Shown one piece after another: positions 19,868 through 29,821 of a stretch of DNA of 64,000 bases (its first letter is position 1; each line of letters starts with the position of its first letter). Under the pieces are notes generated by a model that had not been told where the DNA came from, did not search any database, and saw nothing but the letters and a program-made list of their open reading frames with translations. Source of the stretch: Cytophagaceae bacterium (GTDB lineage Bacteria > Bacteroidota > Bacteroidia > Cytophagales > Spirosomataceae); contig JAIXOL010000078.1 in assembly GCA_027486845.1 (NCBI GenBank), positions 62,001 through 126,000 of the forward strand. The letters run 5' to 3'. The translations under genes were made by a program, and so were the position numbers.

Positions 19868-20938
19868 TTAAAATTTTACCCCAAATCTTTCACCAAGTCC
19901 TTTCAAATCTTCTATAACTTTTTCATTAAGCGGAATTCCATTTGCTAAACGTTCTTTTTCAAGTTCACGCTCTGGGTCACCAGGAATAATAACTGATTGA
20001 TTTTCAATGTGTTTGGCACTTCGGAAGCGTTCAATCCAAGTATCCATGCTTGCCTTAAATTCTTCTTTTGGGCGAAAACCATCAATTCTCATAGCTCCTA
20101 AAAAATGTCCCGTTCCTTTTCCTACTTGTTCGGCAGCTACTCCATGAAATCCAGCAGTGGCAAAAGGAGGAACCCACGGGCCAAAATTTGCTCCCGAAAG
20201 AACACCTGAAAAAATATCTACAATTGCACCTAAACCATAACCTTTGTGGCTACCATGCTCACGGTCGCCACCGAGTGGGAGCAAACCACCACCATTTTTT
20301 ACTGCATTGGCATCATCAGTTGGATTCCCTTTGGCATCTTGTACCCAACCAATTGGAGCTGATAAACCTTTTCGTTGCAATATCTCCATTTTGCCATAAG
20401 CAACGGCAGTTGAGGCAAAATCTGCTACAAAAGGTGGTTGATTGCCAGCAGGAACAGATACCGCTATCGGATTTGTACCAAGCATTTTTTCAACCGCAAA
20501 TGTCGGAACTACTAATGGTGCAGCATTGGTCATTGCCCAACCAATCATGTCGTGATGCAAAGCCAACATTGAATGATAACCAGCAATTCCGAAATGATTA
20601 GAGTTTTGTACTGAAATCCAGCCAGAACCGTAGCGTTTTGCTTTTTTTATGGCCACCTTCATAGCAAAAGGAGCAACAACCAGCCCTAAACCTTTATCGC
20701 CATCAATTACAGCCGTAGAAGGTGATTCATGTATGATTTTAATTTCGGGATTTGGATTCAGACGACCATTATCGTATAAACGAACATAACCAACCAATCG
20801 AGCAGTTCCGTGAGAATCAATGCCTCTTAAATCGGCTGAAATTAGTACATCGGCTGCAAGTTTCGCATCTTTTTTAGGGCAACCAATACTCAAAAAGATA
20901 TTTTCTGTAAAACGTCGAAGATTTTTTTCTTTAATCAT
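19868..20938 (-). CDS. Ldh family (malate/L-lactate dehydrogenase) oxidoreductase
   Basis: ADLRGIDSHGTARL, NSNHFGIAGYHSMLA, GTNPIAVSVPAG motifs; start taken at MIKEKNLRRF. Confidence 0.88.
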   Translation of the reverse strand: MIKEKNLRRFTENIFLSIGCPKKDAKLAADVLISADLRGIDSHGTARLVGYVRLYDNGRLNPNPEIKIIHESPSTAVIDGDKGLGLVVAPFAMKVAIKKAKRYGSGWISVQNSNHFGIAGYHSMLALHHDMIGWAMTNAAPLVVPTFAVEKMLGTNPIAVSVPAGNQPPFVADFASTAVAYGKMEILQRKGLSAPIGWVQDAKGNPTDDANAVKNGGGLLPLGGDREHGSHKGYGLGAIVDIFSGVLSGANFGPWVPPFATAGFHGVAAEQVGKGTGHFLGAMRIDGFRPKEEFKASMDTWIERFRSAKHIENQSVIIPGDPERELEKERLANGIPLNEKVIEDLKGLGERFGVKF

Positions 20939-21168
20939 ATACTGTGGTGCGAACATTCTATTCGCTAAATAATGTGGAGCATAAAAATTCTGTTTTGTAG
21001 AACTACTAATAAAACCACCCTTAAATAATTTCAAGCAAAATAATAAATGTTTTACAGCTAAAGCAAAGAATTTTTCTTAAAATTGTCTTTCGTTTGTGAT
21101 TATTTACAACCTATTCATATAATTAACCGTTTTGCTGACGTTTTTACAAAAACAAAAATATTCTTATT

Positions 21169-22812
21169 ATGAAAATTTATTTGCAATCGATGCTAACTTT
21201 ATTTTTTTCTAAAACAACTATTCTTAATTCCACTCTTGGGCTTGGAGCATTACTTTTTGGCTTTCATTTTCCGATTTTTTCGCAAGGACAAGTAAAAGTG
21301 GAGGCAGAAAATCAACATATTACAGTTTTCTTGAATCGTGCTCAAATTGAAGCCCATGTAAAAATGACTGTTCAAGCAGGAACTACTAAAATGATTATTG
21401 GCAATGTAGCTACTACCACAGATCCAAATAGTATTCAGATTGGTGGTAAAGGCGATGTCCTGATTATGGGTGTAAAATTTAAACAAAATTATTTGGGTAA
21501 TAAAAAACGTAGTGTTTTAGAAGATTCACTGAAAATGGCTAAAACTGAGTTTGAAGTTATTGATGTTTTGGTGAAAGTAGCTGATAATGAGCGAAATATG
21601 CTCATGGCAAATTCAAATATAAAAAATGAAAAAGACGGAGCAACTCCTGAAGATTTGAAAGAAATGTTGGATTTTTTTAGAACAAAGCTTACAGAAATTG
21701 GTACTCGACAAATGCAATTGGTTCGTCAATCGAAAGATTTACAAGATAAAATCAATCGTTTTCAGCAACAGCTTGATTCTCAAGGGACAAACCTCAATCA
21801 ACCAGCTGGCGAAATTGAATTGACATTGCAAGCAAAATCTTATTCGGCAGTTGAATTAAATTTAACTTATATCGCTAACAATGCAGGTTGGTCGCCAGTT
21901 TATGATATTCGTGCAAAAGATGTAAAAAGTAACATTGATTTGGCTTACCGTGCCAATGTTTATCAAAGTACAGGTATTGACTGGAAAAATGTAAAACTAA
22001 CGCTCTCAACGGCAAATCCATCTGAAGGTGGCACAAAACCTGAATTATATACTCAGAATGTAAGTATTTATGAGCCAGTGGTTGTTCAGACAAAAAATGT
22101 ACGTATGATGAAATTTGAAGCTCCACAGGCGATGGCTATGGAAGCCGCACCTGCAATGGCAGATGTTGCAACTTCTGCTTCAATTGTAAACACCGTCCAA
22201 TCAACTTTAGCTGTAAACTTTGATATTTCAATTCCTTACAATATTCCATCCGGTGGAAATGCTGAAATGGTTGATATTCAAAATCATTCATTACGCTCTA
22301 CTTTTAAATATTACACAGTTCCGAAATTTGATAAAGATGCTTTCTTGACTGCGATTATTACTGATTGGGAAAAATATAATTTGTTGCCAGGAACAGCCAA
22401 TGTGTATTTTGAAGGAACATTTGTAGGCACAACCGATATTGTAGGAGGCGAAGCCAAAGATTCGCTATTGATTTCGATGGGAAGAGACAAAAAGATTATT
22501 TCAAAGCGTGAAACAATTGAAGAGTTTAAATCAAGAAAGAATGTCGGTTCAAATATCCGTGAGTCGTTTGGTTATAGAATTACGCTTAGAAACACGAAGA
22601 ATGAACCAATTTCTATCGTGATGGAAGATCAAGTGCCAATTTCTCAAGATAGCCGTATTGAAGTTGAACTCGAAGATGCCATCGGAGCAGATTTCAATCG
22701 TGAAACTGGAAAACTAACTTGGAAACTAACACTCCAACCGCTCGAAAACAAAGAAGTTTTATTGAAATACAGCGTAAAGTATCCAAAAGGAAAAAATATT
22801 CAAGGACTTTAA
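21169..22812 (+). CDS. DUF4139 / mucoidy inhibitor MuiA-like protein
   Basis: TYIANNAGWSPVYDIRA, LTLSTANPSEGG, C-terminal GKLTWKLTLQPLENKEVLLKYSVKYPKGK. Confidence 0.85.
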   Translation: MKIYLQSMLTLFFSKTTILNSTLGLGALLFGFHFPIFSQGQVKVEAENQHITVFLNRAQIEAHVKMTVQAGTTKMIIGNVATTTDPNSIQIGGKGDVLIMGVKFKQNYLGNKKRSVLEDSLKMAKTEFEVIDVLVKVADNERNMLMANSNIKNEKDGATPEDLKEMLDFFRTKLTEIGTRQMQLVRQSKDLQDKINRFQQQLDSQGTNLNQPAGEIELTLQAKSYSAVELNLTYIANNAGWSPVYDIRAKDVKSNIDLAYRANVYQSTGIDWKNVKLTLSTANPSEGGTKPELYTQNVSIYEPVVVQTKNVRMMKFEAPQAMAMEAAPAMADVATSASIVNTVQSTLAVNFDISIPYNIPSGGNAEMVDIQNHSLRSTFKYYTVPKFDKDAFLTAIITDWEKYNLLPGTANVYFEGTFVGTTDIVGGEAKDSLLISMGRDKKIISKRETIEEFKSRKNVGSNIRESFGYRITLRNTKNEPISIVMEDQVPISQDSRIEVELEDAIGADFNRETGKLTWKLTLQPLENKEVLLKYSVKYPKGKNIQGL

Positions 22813-22819
22813 AAATTTT

Positions 22820-22868
22820 GACAAGAGATATTAGACAATGACATCTATTGTCCCTTGTCTAATATCTC
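22820..22868. repeat. Seven-unit heptad hairpin (gacaaga gatatta gacaatg acatcta ttgtccc ttgtcta atatctc)
   Basis: 14-bp perfect stem 22825-22838/22855-22868, 16-nt loop, 12 nt before an ATG. Confidence 0.75.
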
Positions 22869-22879
22869 GCTTCACAAAT

Positions 22880-23674
22880 ATGAATTTACAAGAAATTTGC
22901 CAACAAACAGTAGAAGTGGCTCAAGAAGCTGGGGCATTTATTGCCCAAGAATCAGCTAAATTTAATCGAAATTCGGTTGAGTATAAAGATGTAAACAACG
23001 TAGTATCTTATGTTGACAAAGAAACTGAAAAGTTAATCGTCAGCCGTCTGCGTGAGATTTTACCAACAGCAGGTTTCATAACAGAAGAAGGCACAGCTGA
23101 CTCCTCAGACCTTGAAGGTTTAAATTGGATTATAGATCCACTCGATGGAACAGCCAATTTTATTCATGGTTTACCCAATTATTCTGTAAGTTTGGCCTTG
23201 GCTCGTGGAAAAGAGGTTTTAGTGGGAGTGGTATATAATGTTTGTACAAAAGAAACATTTTCGGCGATTAAAGGTGGTGGTGCATTTAAAAATGGTGAAA
23301 AAATACAAGTTTCGCCAATTAAACATTTGGGGGAAAGCCTACTCGCTACTGGATTTCCGTATTATAAATTTGAAAATCAAGATAAATACTTGCTTATTTT
23401 GGAATCATTAATGCAAAAAACGCACGGTTTACGCCGAATGGGTTCAGCAGCAATTGATTTGGCTTATACAGCTTGTGGATATTTTGATGGTTTTTATGAA
23501 TACAACCTAAATTCGTGGGATATGGCCGCAGGAATTTTACTCGTAACTGAAGCGGGTGGTTTTGCCACCGATTTTTTAGGTGGAGATAACCATCTTTTTG
23601 GTGGTGATGTCGTTGTTGGTTCAGCCGTACATGCCGAACTATTGGCCGAAATTCAACGTTATTGGATAAAATAG
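22880..23674 (+). CDS. Inositol monophosphatase family protein
   Basis: GFITEEG, WIIDPLDGTANFIHGLPNYSVS, NSWDMAAGILLVTEAGG motifs; start moved to 22880. Confidence 0.92.
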   Translation: MNLQEICQQTVEVAQEAGAFIAQESAKFNRNSVEYKDVNNVVSYVDKETEKLIVSRLREILPTAGFITEEGTADSSDLEGLNWIIDPLDGTANFIHGLPNYSVSLALARGKEVLVGVVYNVCTKETFSAIKGGGAFKNGEKIQVSPIKHLGESLLATGFPYYKFENQDKYLLILESLMQKTHGLRRMGSAAIDLAYTACGYFDGFYEYNLNSWDMAAGILLVTEAGGFATDFLGGDNHLFGGDVVVGSAVHAELLAEIQRYWIK

Positions 23675-23731
23675 TCAATTAATAATTGTGATTAGCAAAT
23701 TGATATTTTTGAATTAAAAATTTTCAAGTTT

Positions 23732-24265
23732 ATGGATTTAGAGAAATCGGGCTTCGTGTTGCTAAAATACCCAATTGGTGATTTTGAATATGGAAAGAAA
23801 TATTCAAAGTCTGATACTCGTATGCATATTAAAGTTTTAGAGGAATTACCCCAAAGATTAAAGGCTTTGACTGCAAAACTATCTGATGCTCAATTAGATA
23901 CACCATATCGACCCGATGGTTGGACGGTTCGTCAAGTAGTACATCACATTGCAGATAGCCATATCAATATGTTTACTCGTGTGCGTTTTGCCTTGACCGA
24001 AGAAAATCCGCCAATTAAAGGTTATGACGAAGCTGCTTGGGCATTATTACCCGACCATTCTTTGCCTATTAAGCCATCTTTGCAGATTATTGAAGGTTTA
24101 CACAAACGTATGGTAGTACTTTTCAAAAGCCTTGATAAGGAAGGTTTAAAGCAAACTTATTACCATGCAGGCTACAAGAAAACGTTTGAAATTCAGGAAG
24201 TCATTGCCATGTATGCTTGGCATTCGGAGCATCATTTTCAACACATTATTCAGGCATTAAAATGA
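23732..24265 (+). CDS. YfiT/BstA-like DinB-superfamily bacillithiol transferase
   Basis: YRPDGWTVRQVVHHIADSHINMFTR and AMYAWHSEHHFQHI metal-binding His pattern. Confidence 0.87.
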   Translation: MDLEKSGFVLLKYPIGDFEYGKKYSKSDTRMHIKVLEELPQRLKALTAKLSDAQLDTPYRPDGWTVRQVVHHIADSHINMFTRVRFALTEENPPIKGYDEAAWALLPDHSLPIKPSLQIIEGLHKRMVVLFKSLDKEGLKQTYYHAGYKKTFEIQEVIAMYAWHSEHHFQHIIQALK

Positions 24266-24411
24266 TAGAAAATATATTTATTGGACTTGTTTTCTTGGGG
24301 GCGGTAGCTTATTTAGTGAATACTGTACGAAAACAATTTTCCCCAAAATCTTCTGGTTGTGCTAGTTGTGCAGGCAATTGTCAAGTTGGTAAAATAGAGA
24401 ATCCTATTTAA
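24262..24411 (+). CDS. FeoB-associated Cys-rich membrane protein
   Basis: MIENIFIGLVFLGAVAYLVNTVRKQFSPKSSGCASCAGNCQVGKIENPI, one TM plus CxxCxxxC. Confidence 0.8.
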   Translation: MIENIFIGLVFLGAVAYLVNTVRKQFSPKSSGCASCAGNCQVGKIENPI

Positions 24412-24412
24412 A

Positions 24413-24457
24413 ATTCATAAAAAAAGTGCATCTTGTGATGGCACTTTTTTTATGAAT
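24413..24457. terminator. Bidirectional terminator between convergent genes
   Basis: attcataaaaaaagtgc ... gcactttttttatgaat, 17-bp perfect stem, 11-nt loop. Confidence 0.88.
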
Positions 24458-24465
24458 CGCGTATC

Positions 24466-25248
24466 TTACATTTGAGTAAAAGTCCCTTCATCCAAAATCT
24501 GATAAGCGTGTTCTTTTCCTAAATATTTGTCAATAATATTATGAGCCAAATAGATTAATGGTGTAAGTAAAATTGCCACTGCAAATTTATAAATATAATT
24601 ATTTGTACCAGTAGTAAGTACTTCTGTAATAGTCCAATTGCCAAAAACATAAAATGCTATAAAAACCACAACAAAACTATCAATTAGTTGAGAAACTAAT
24701 GTAGAACCTGTAGCTCTCAGCCAAATCATTTTATTGTTGGTATATTTTCTAAGCCAATGAAAAACGGTAGCGTCTAAGATTTGTCCAACCAAAAAGGCCG
24801 TAATTGACCCCAAGATAATTCCAAGTCCTTGTCGGAAAATGATACCATACGCATCATTGATATTCAAGAAATTTCCTGCTTTATCTTTATTGTTATGATT
24901 TACCCAAAAATCAGCGGGTGAAACAATCGTAGAAATATAGATAATGATAAAAGCATAAGCTATCAAAATGGCTGTTAAATAAGAAATTTTCTTTACACCA
25001 CTTTTCCCAAAATACTCATTAATAATATCAGAGGTAATAAAAACAAATGGCCAGTTCAGAACCCCAGCCGACATATTAAAATTAAATTTTTGCCCAAAAA
25101 GCGGTATTTGCAATGGGTCAATGCCAAGAGTGGCTTCAACCGAAAAGATTTTAGCACCAATCACCTCCGCCACGACGGCATTGGTCAAGAAAATCCCGCA
25201 CAAAACAAGATAAAGTGTTTGTTTTTTAGTTTTTAGTGATTCTGACAT
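24466..25248 (-). CDS. Queuosine precursor transporter (VUT/YhhQ family)
   Basis: Multi-TM; FVFITSDIINEYFGKSGVKKISYLTA, GQILDATVFHWLRKYT, STLVSQLIDSFVVVFIAF. Confidence 0.9.
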   Translation of the reverse strand: MSESLKTKKQTLYLVLCGIFLTNAVVAEVIGAKIFSVEATLGIDPLQIPLFGQKFNFNMSAGVLNWPFVFITSDIINEYFGKSGVKKISYLTAILIAYAFIIIYISTIVSPADFWVNHNNKDKAGNFLNINDAYGIIFRQGLGIILGSITAFLVGQILDATVFHWLRKYTNNKMIWLRATGSTLVSQLIDSFVVVFIAFYVFGNWTITEVLTTGTNNYIYKFAVAILLTPLIYLAHNIIDKYLGKEHAYQILDEGTFTQM

Positions 25249-25259
25249 TTTTTATTTAA

Positions 25260-25325
25260 TGTAGAGTGATGAATGTAGAGTTTAGAATGAAGTGATACAT
25301 TCTTCATTCTAAACTCTACACTAAT
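25260..25325. repeat. Heptad-repeat hairpin overlapping the stop codon of the ABC ATPase gene
   Basis: tgtagag tgatgaa tgtagag tttagaa tgaagtg / cattctt cattcta aactcta; 19-bp perfect stem 25274-25292/25302-25320. Confidence 0.78.
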
Positions 25326-25969
25326 ATAATTCCATCTTGCATAACCAATTTTCGGTCGGCCATATTTGCCAAATGTTCGTTATGAGTAATAATAACAAAT
25401 GTCTGATTGAATTGTTTTCTTAGTTCAAAAAACAATTGATGTAATTCTTCCGCATTTTTTGAGTCGAGATTTCCACTTGGTTCATCGGCAAAAACCACCG
25501 CTGGAGAGTTGATTAATGCCCTCGCAACCGCTACACGCTGTTGTTCGCCCCCCGAAAGCTCCGATGGAAAATGTTTAGCTCTATCTTTCAGTCCCAGCAA
25601 TTGAAGCAAATCTTCTGCTCTTTTAGTTGTATCTGCATTATCTTTTCCACCAATCCAAGCTGGTAAACATACATTTTCGATGGCAGTAAATTCGGGCATA
25701 AGATTATGAAACTGAAAAATAAAACTAATTTTTTCGTTTCTAAACTTGGCCAGTTCTTTGTCTTTTAAGGCACTATAATTAATTCCATTGAGTAGAACCT
25801 CGCCAGAATCTGCCTTATCAAGCGTGCCTAAAATTTGTAAAAGTGTAGTTTTTCCTGCTCCAGATGCTCCCACAATCGAGATTACTTCTCCTTGATTTAT
25901 CTCTAAATCTATTCCTTTTAAAACTTGTAAGTTTCCGTAGTTTTTCTTAATGTTCTTAGCTGTTAGCAT
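25316..25969 (-). CDS. ABC transporter ATP-binding protein, LolD-like
   Basis: [45 protein letters not shown]. Confidence 0.92.
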   Translation of the reverse strand: MLTAKNIKKNYGNLQVLKGIDLEINQGEVISIVGASGAGKTTLLQILGTLDKADSGEVLLNGINYSALKDKELAKFRNEKISFIFQFHNLMPEFTAIENVCLPAWIGGKDNADTTKRAEDLLQLLGLKDRAKHFPSELSGGEQQRVAVARALINSPAVVFADEPSGNLDSKNAEELHQLFFELRKQFNQTFVIITHNEHLANMADRKLVMQDGIILV

Positions 25970-25979
25970 ATATTTTATT

Positions 25980-27863
25980 TTACCAATTGGTGAATAAGGT
26001 GATTTTCTCCAAATTTGTTTTGTTTATTTCAAAAAGTCCATTCTGTGACCCAACATATATATATGAATTACAGACACAGAAGCAAGTTATGCCTTCTTTA
26101 AAATTGTCAATTATTGGATTTTTTAATACTTCAAATTTTTCACTTGTTGACTTTATGATATTTCCATTTCCAAGTAAAATCCATAACGTATTATTATCAA
26201 AGTACATTTTATAAAAACTGGTATTTTTAAAAGTTGGAAGCTTATAGTCAGGAATACAAATAACACCATTTGAGGTTGTTAAAATATTTTTATTTGTTAG
26301 AAAGAAAAGGTTGTTTTTTATATCGTTTTGTGATTGAATTACTGTTTGATTCTGGAATTCAAATTTACCATTTAACGCATCGTATTTATAGACTAATGAT
26401 GAATATTCGCCTTTTCCTGCCCAAATAAAACCTTCCTTATCTTTTTTGACAAAATTGATATATTCATCGTGCCTCTGATTTGGATTTAGTTGAAACCTCT
26501 CTGGTATGAAACTTCGATTATACCTAAAAAGTCCTTCTCTGGTTCCAATCCACAAGTTTTTATCATTATCAAATATAAATGAATTTATTTCGTCGTTGTT
26601 GAGACCGTTGTTATTTCTATCAAAAACTTCCCAATTGTTGTTTTTTAATTTTAATAAACCCGTGGATGTTCCAAACCACCGAGTTCCATCATTTGAGCTC
26701 GAAAAATCATGAACATATTTGTAATTGAAATTTCCTATTTTTTCCAAATCATAGCTTACCCAATCTTTTCCATTGAATTTGTGTAATCCTTTAGAAGCAT
26801 TAATCCAAAGGGTATCATTATTGCAGAAAAAATTTGAAATAGTATTGCTTTCGAGTGGATTGTCTGATGGGATAACGCTTTTAAAGGTGTTGTTTTCAAA
26901 TTTATAAACACTTCCCAAAGTATAGCTCACATAAGCATTATTGGCTTCATCCAACTTAATTTGAGATGCCATATTAGAGGTTTCGTCATTGTAAAAAAAC
27001 GTCCAATCTTTATTATTGTATTGTAAAATACCGTTGGAACTAGCAAACCATTTAGTATCATTTTTGTCTATTACGATTTCATTTACACCCGCAAAATTAG
27101 GGTTATCGTCAAACCGTATTTTACTCCATTTAGCGGTTTTGCTATCATAAAATCCAATTGCACTTTTTGGAATGATACCTACCCATATATTGTCGTTCTG
27201 GTCAATTCCATGGGAAATTATTGAAATTCGACTCCCAAGTTCCTTGAAAAGACCATCTGTATCAATTTTGGTTAATGTGCTGAATTTTAAATCAAATTTA
27301 TAGATTTCTTTGTAAGTTGATAACCATAAATTTTGTTTGAAGTCAATACTAACACTCGAAATATTCTCAATTTTATTTATTCCTGTGTTTTTGAATATTT
27401 TTACATCTTTTCGGTTGAAAACGAAAAGCTGTCCCAATGAGTCAATAATCCATTTCTGTTTATTTCTATCAATGACAAATAGTTTTAATTTTTTGAGTGG
27501 AAGGATGACTAAATGTTGCTTTAACGTATCAATCGGACGAAAGGTCTCCCCATCATATATTGTGTATTTGGGTGCTGATGTGTTTTGTATCCATAATTTA
27601 CCTTCTTCATCCATTCCGGTGAAATAACTTCTTTGTGAATGCCTAGAAAAATTCTGTTTGATTAGCTCATTTTTTTGCGTTTTCAGGTTTTTCTTAAAAA
27701 TTCCAATCGTGTTTTCCCAGTAAAAATCACTTTCACTGACGAAATAAGACCCAACTTCCTTTTTAGTGTAATAATGCTTATACTTATTTACTTGTGCAAA
27801 AACTTTGGTAACATGGAGTAACAGAAATATTAAAGCCAGAAGTAATATGTTTGGTTTTTTCAT
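25980..27863 (-). CDS. Secreted two-component-regulator-type beta-propeller protein lacking a kinase domain
   Basis: Repeated IWx[39 protein letters not shown] blades; ends without TM or histidine-kinase segment. Confidence 0.75.
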   Translation of the reverse strand: MKKPNILLLALIFLLLHVTKVFAQVNKYKHYYTKKEVGSYFVSESDFYWENTIGIFKKNLKTQKNELIKQNFSRHSQRSYFTGMDEEGKLWIQNTSAPKYTIYDGETFRPIDTLKQHLVILPLKKLKLFVIDRNKQKWIIDSLGQLFVFNRKDVKIFKNTGINKIENISSVSIDFKQNLWLSTYKEIYKFDLKFSTLTKIDTDGLFKELGSRISIISHGIDQNDNIWVGIIPKSAIGFYDSKTAKWSKIRFDDNPNFAGVNEIVIDKNDTKWFASSNGILQYNNKDWTFFYNDETSNMASQIKLDEANNAYVSYTLGSVYKFENNTFKSVIPSDNPLESNTISNFFCNNDTLWINASKGLHKFNGKDWVSYDLEKIGNFNYKYVHDFSSSNDGTRWFGTSTGLLKLKNNNWEVFDRNNNGLNNDEINSFIFDNDKNLWIGTREGLFRYNRSFIPERFQLNPNQRHDEYINFVKKDKEGFIWAGKGEYSSLVYKYDALNGKFEFQNQTVIQSQNDIKNNLFFLTNKNILTTSNGVICIPDYKLPTFKNTSFYKMYFDNNTLWILLGNGNIIKSTSEKFEVLKNPIIDNFKEGITCFCVCNSYIYVGSQNGLFEINKTNLEKITLFTNW

Positions 27864-28005
27864 AAATTAGGATTTTCAATCACTACTTGTAAGAATCGCT
27901 GTTATTAAATTTGTTATAAATCTAAATGATAAAATTTTGCTTAAAAATAAGCCTTTTTTGCATATAATTTTTCGTAAATTTTAATCTTACAGCAAATTAG
28001 CAATA

Positions 28006-28047
28006 AATTGATAATTGATAATTGATAATTCATAATTGTTCACTAAT
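28006..28047. repeat. Heptad array aattgat x3, aattcat, aattgtt, cactaat
   Basis: Direct 7-bp periodicity upstream of sucC. Confidence 0.75.
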
Positions 28048-28086
28048 TTAGCAAAAAATTTAAAACTAAAAAAAATCCTACTTTAC

Positions 28087-29301
28087 ATGAACGTTCACGA
28101 GTATCAAGGTAAAGAAATACTAAGCCGTTATGGTGTACGAATCCAGCGTGGTATCGTAGCCGAAACACCTGAGCAGGCAGTAGCTGCCTATCAGCAAATT
28201 GCCGAAATGACTAACTCTAAGTTTGCCGTTGTGAAATCTCAAATTCATGCAGGCGGACGTGGTAAAGGAAGTATCGTAGGCACTGAGCAAAGAGGTGTGC
28301 AATTAGCAAAATCTGCTGATGATGTAACAAGAATCTCAACAAATTTGCTTGGAAATGTATTAGTAACTATCCAAACTGGTGCAGAAGGCAAGAGAGTAAA
28401 CAAGATTTTGGTTGCTGAAGATGCTTATTATCCTGGTGAGAGCGAGCCAAAAGAATATTATATGGGAATTTTGCTTGATAGAGCAAAAGGCTGCAATGTA
28501 ATCATGGCCTCGACTGAAGGTGGAATGGATATCGAAGAAGTTGCTGATCATACTCCTGAGAAAATATTCAAAGAGTGGATTGACCCGCGTGTTGGTTTAC
28601 AGGCTTTTCAAGCTCGTAAAATCGCCGATAAATTAGGGCTTTCTGGTACTGCAAATAAAGAAATGGTGAAGTTTGTGACTTCATTGTATCAGGCTTATGT
28701 TGAGTCAGATTCTTCGATGTTTGAAATAAATCCAGTTCTGAAAACATCTGATAATAAAATTTTAGCAGTTGATGCTAAAGTAAATATAGATGATAATGCC
28801 CTTTATCGCCATCCAGCTTTAGCGGCGATGCGTGATGTGGAAGAAGAAGATCCATTAGAAGTTGAGGCGTCAAATAATGATTTAAATTATGTAAAACTTG
28901 ACGGAAACGTTGGTTGCATGGTAAATGGTGCTGGTTTGGCAATGGCTACAATGGATATTATCAAATTAGCTGGTGGTGAACCTGCAAACTTTTTAGACGT
29001 AGGCGGTGGAGCAAATGCAAAAACTGTTGAAGCTGGTTTCAGAATTATTTTGAAAGACCCGAACGTGAAAGCGATTTTGATTAATATCTTTGGTGGAATT
29101 GTTCGTTGCGACCGTGTTGCTACTGGTGTTGTTGAGGCTTACAAAGCTATCGGCGAAATCCCAGTGCCAATCATTGTTCGTTTACAAGGAACAAACGCTG
29201 CTGAAGGTGCTGCTATCATCAACGAATCTGGTCTGAAAGTATATTCAGCAATTGTTTTAAAAGAGGCAGCTGAGTTAGTTGAAAAAGTATTGAAGGACTA
29301 A
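28087..29301 (+). CDS. sucC: Succinate-CoA ligase (ADP-forming) subunit beta
   Basis: MNVHEYQGKEILSRYGV, KSQIHAGGRGKG, FEINPV, NIFGGIVRCD motifs; start moved to 28087. Confidence 0.96.
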   Translation: MNVHEYQGKEILSRYGVRIQRGIVAETPEQAVAAYQQIAEMTNSKFAVVKSQIHAGGRGKGSIVGTEQRGVQLAKSADDVTRISTNLLGNVLVTIQTGAEGKRVNKILVAEDAYYPGESEPKEYYMGILLDRAKGCNVIMASTEGGMDIEEVADHTPEKIFKEWIDPRVGLQAFQARKIADKLGLSGTANKEMVKFVTSLYQAYVESDSSMFEINPVLKTSDNKILAVDAKVNIDDNALYRHPALAAMRDVEEEDPLEVEASNNDLNYVKLDGNVGCMVNGAGLAMATMDIIKLAGGEPANFLDVGGGANAKTVEAGFRIILKDPNVKAILINIFGGIVRCDRVATGVVEAYKAIGEIPVPIIVRLQGTNAAEGAAIINESGLKVYSAIVLKEAAELVEKVLKD

Positions 29302-29340
29302 AAAAAGTCCACATTTATCCTTGGGTAAGTTTTCTGTATA

Positions 29341-29376
29341 AAAAAATCCTGATAGGTTTACTTATCAGGATTTTTT
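29341..29376 (+). terminator. Rho-independent terminator after sucC
   Basis: aaaaaatcctgata-ggtttact-tatcaggatttttt, 14-bp stem. Confidence 0.88.
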
Positions 29377-29420
29377 ATTAATTTATGTTGATTGCACTGT
29401 TGATTGTCGATTGCAAACAT

Positions 29421-29777
29421 TTAATCTTTGTGAGCAGCGGCTGACTTTTGGCAACAGCCCGGAAGTGCATCGTGAGATTTTTGGTTGGCTACTACCTCAT
29501 CTGCATCGTATCCAATTTTTGAAATCACTTCTTTGATTTTTGCTGGACTTGTCTTTTTGGTGTTGTATGTAATCGTTACAACTTTATCATCCAAGTTTAA
29601 ATTCGAATTTACAATTCCTTTAGAAACACCTAAATCACGTTCGATGCGTTTTTTACACATACCACATTTAGCTGAAGTTTTAATTTTTAACTCAGCAGTT
29701 TTTGGCGGTTCTACCGCTAAGCTTACTAATGTGCTGATTATCAGTATAATAGCTAAAATTGAAATGGTTTTTTTCAT
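29421..29777 (-). CDS. Secreted heavy-metal-associated (HMA) domain protein
   Basis: Signal peptide; KIKTSAKCGMCKKRIERDLGVSKGIVNSNLNLDDKVVTITYN (CxxC HMA); C-terminal PGCCQK. Confidence 0.85.
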   Translation of the reverse strand: MKKTISILAIILIISTLVSLAVEPPKTAELKIKTSAKCGMCKKRIERDLGVSKGIVNSNLNLDDKVVTITYNTKKTSPAKIKEVISKIGYDADEVVANQKSHDALPGCCQKSAAAHKD

Positions 29778-29821
29778 TGTTTTAGTGCGGTACGTCGCCA
29801 CGATTTTTTATTTGTAAAAAT

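Noticed and set aside
20188-20601. 137-aa plus-strand ORF antisense to the Ldh family gene
   Set aside because: Composition (His/Leu/Gln-rich) is typical of reverse-frame reading; the opposite strand has clear conserved motifs
28006-28047. CRISPR-like array because of repeated aattgat units
   Set aside because: Units are 7 bp and contiguous with no spacers; no cas genes in the window
29485-29817. 110-aa hydrophobic plus-strand ORF opposite the HMA gene
   Set aside because: Antisense of an HMA domain with a clear CxxC motif and signal peptide
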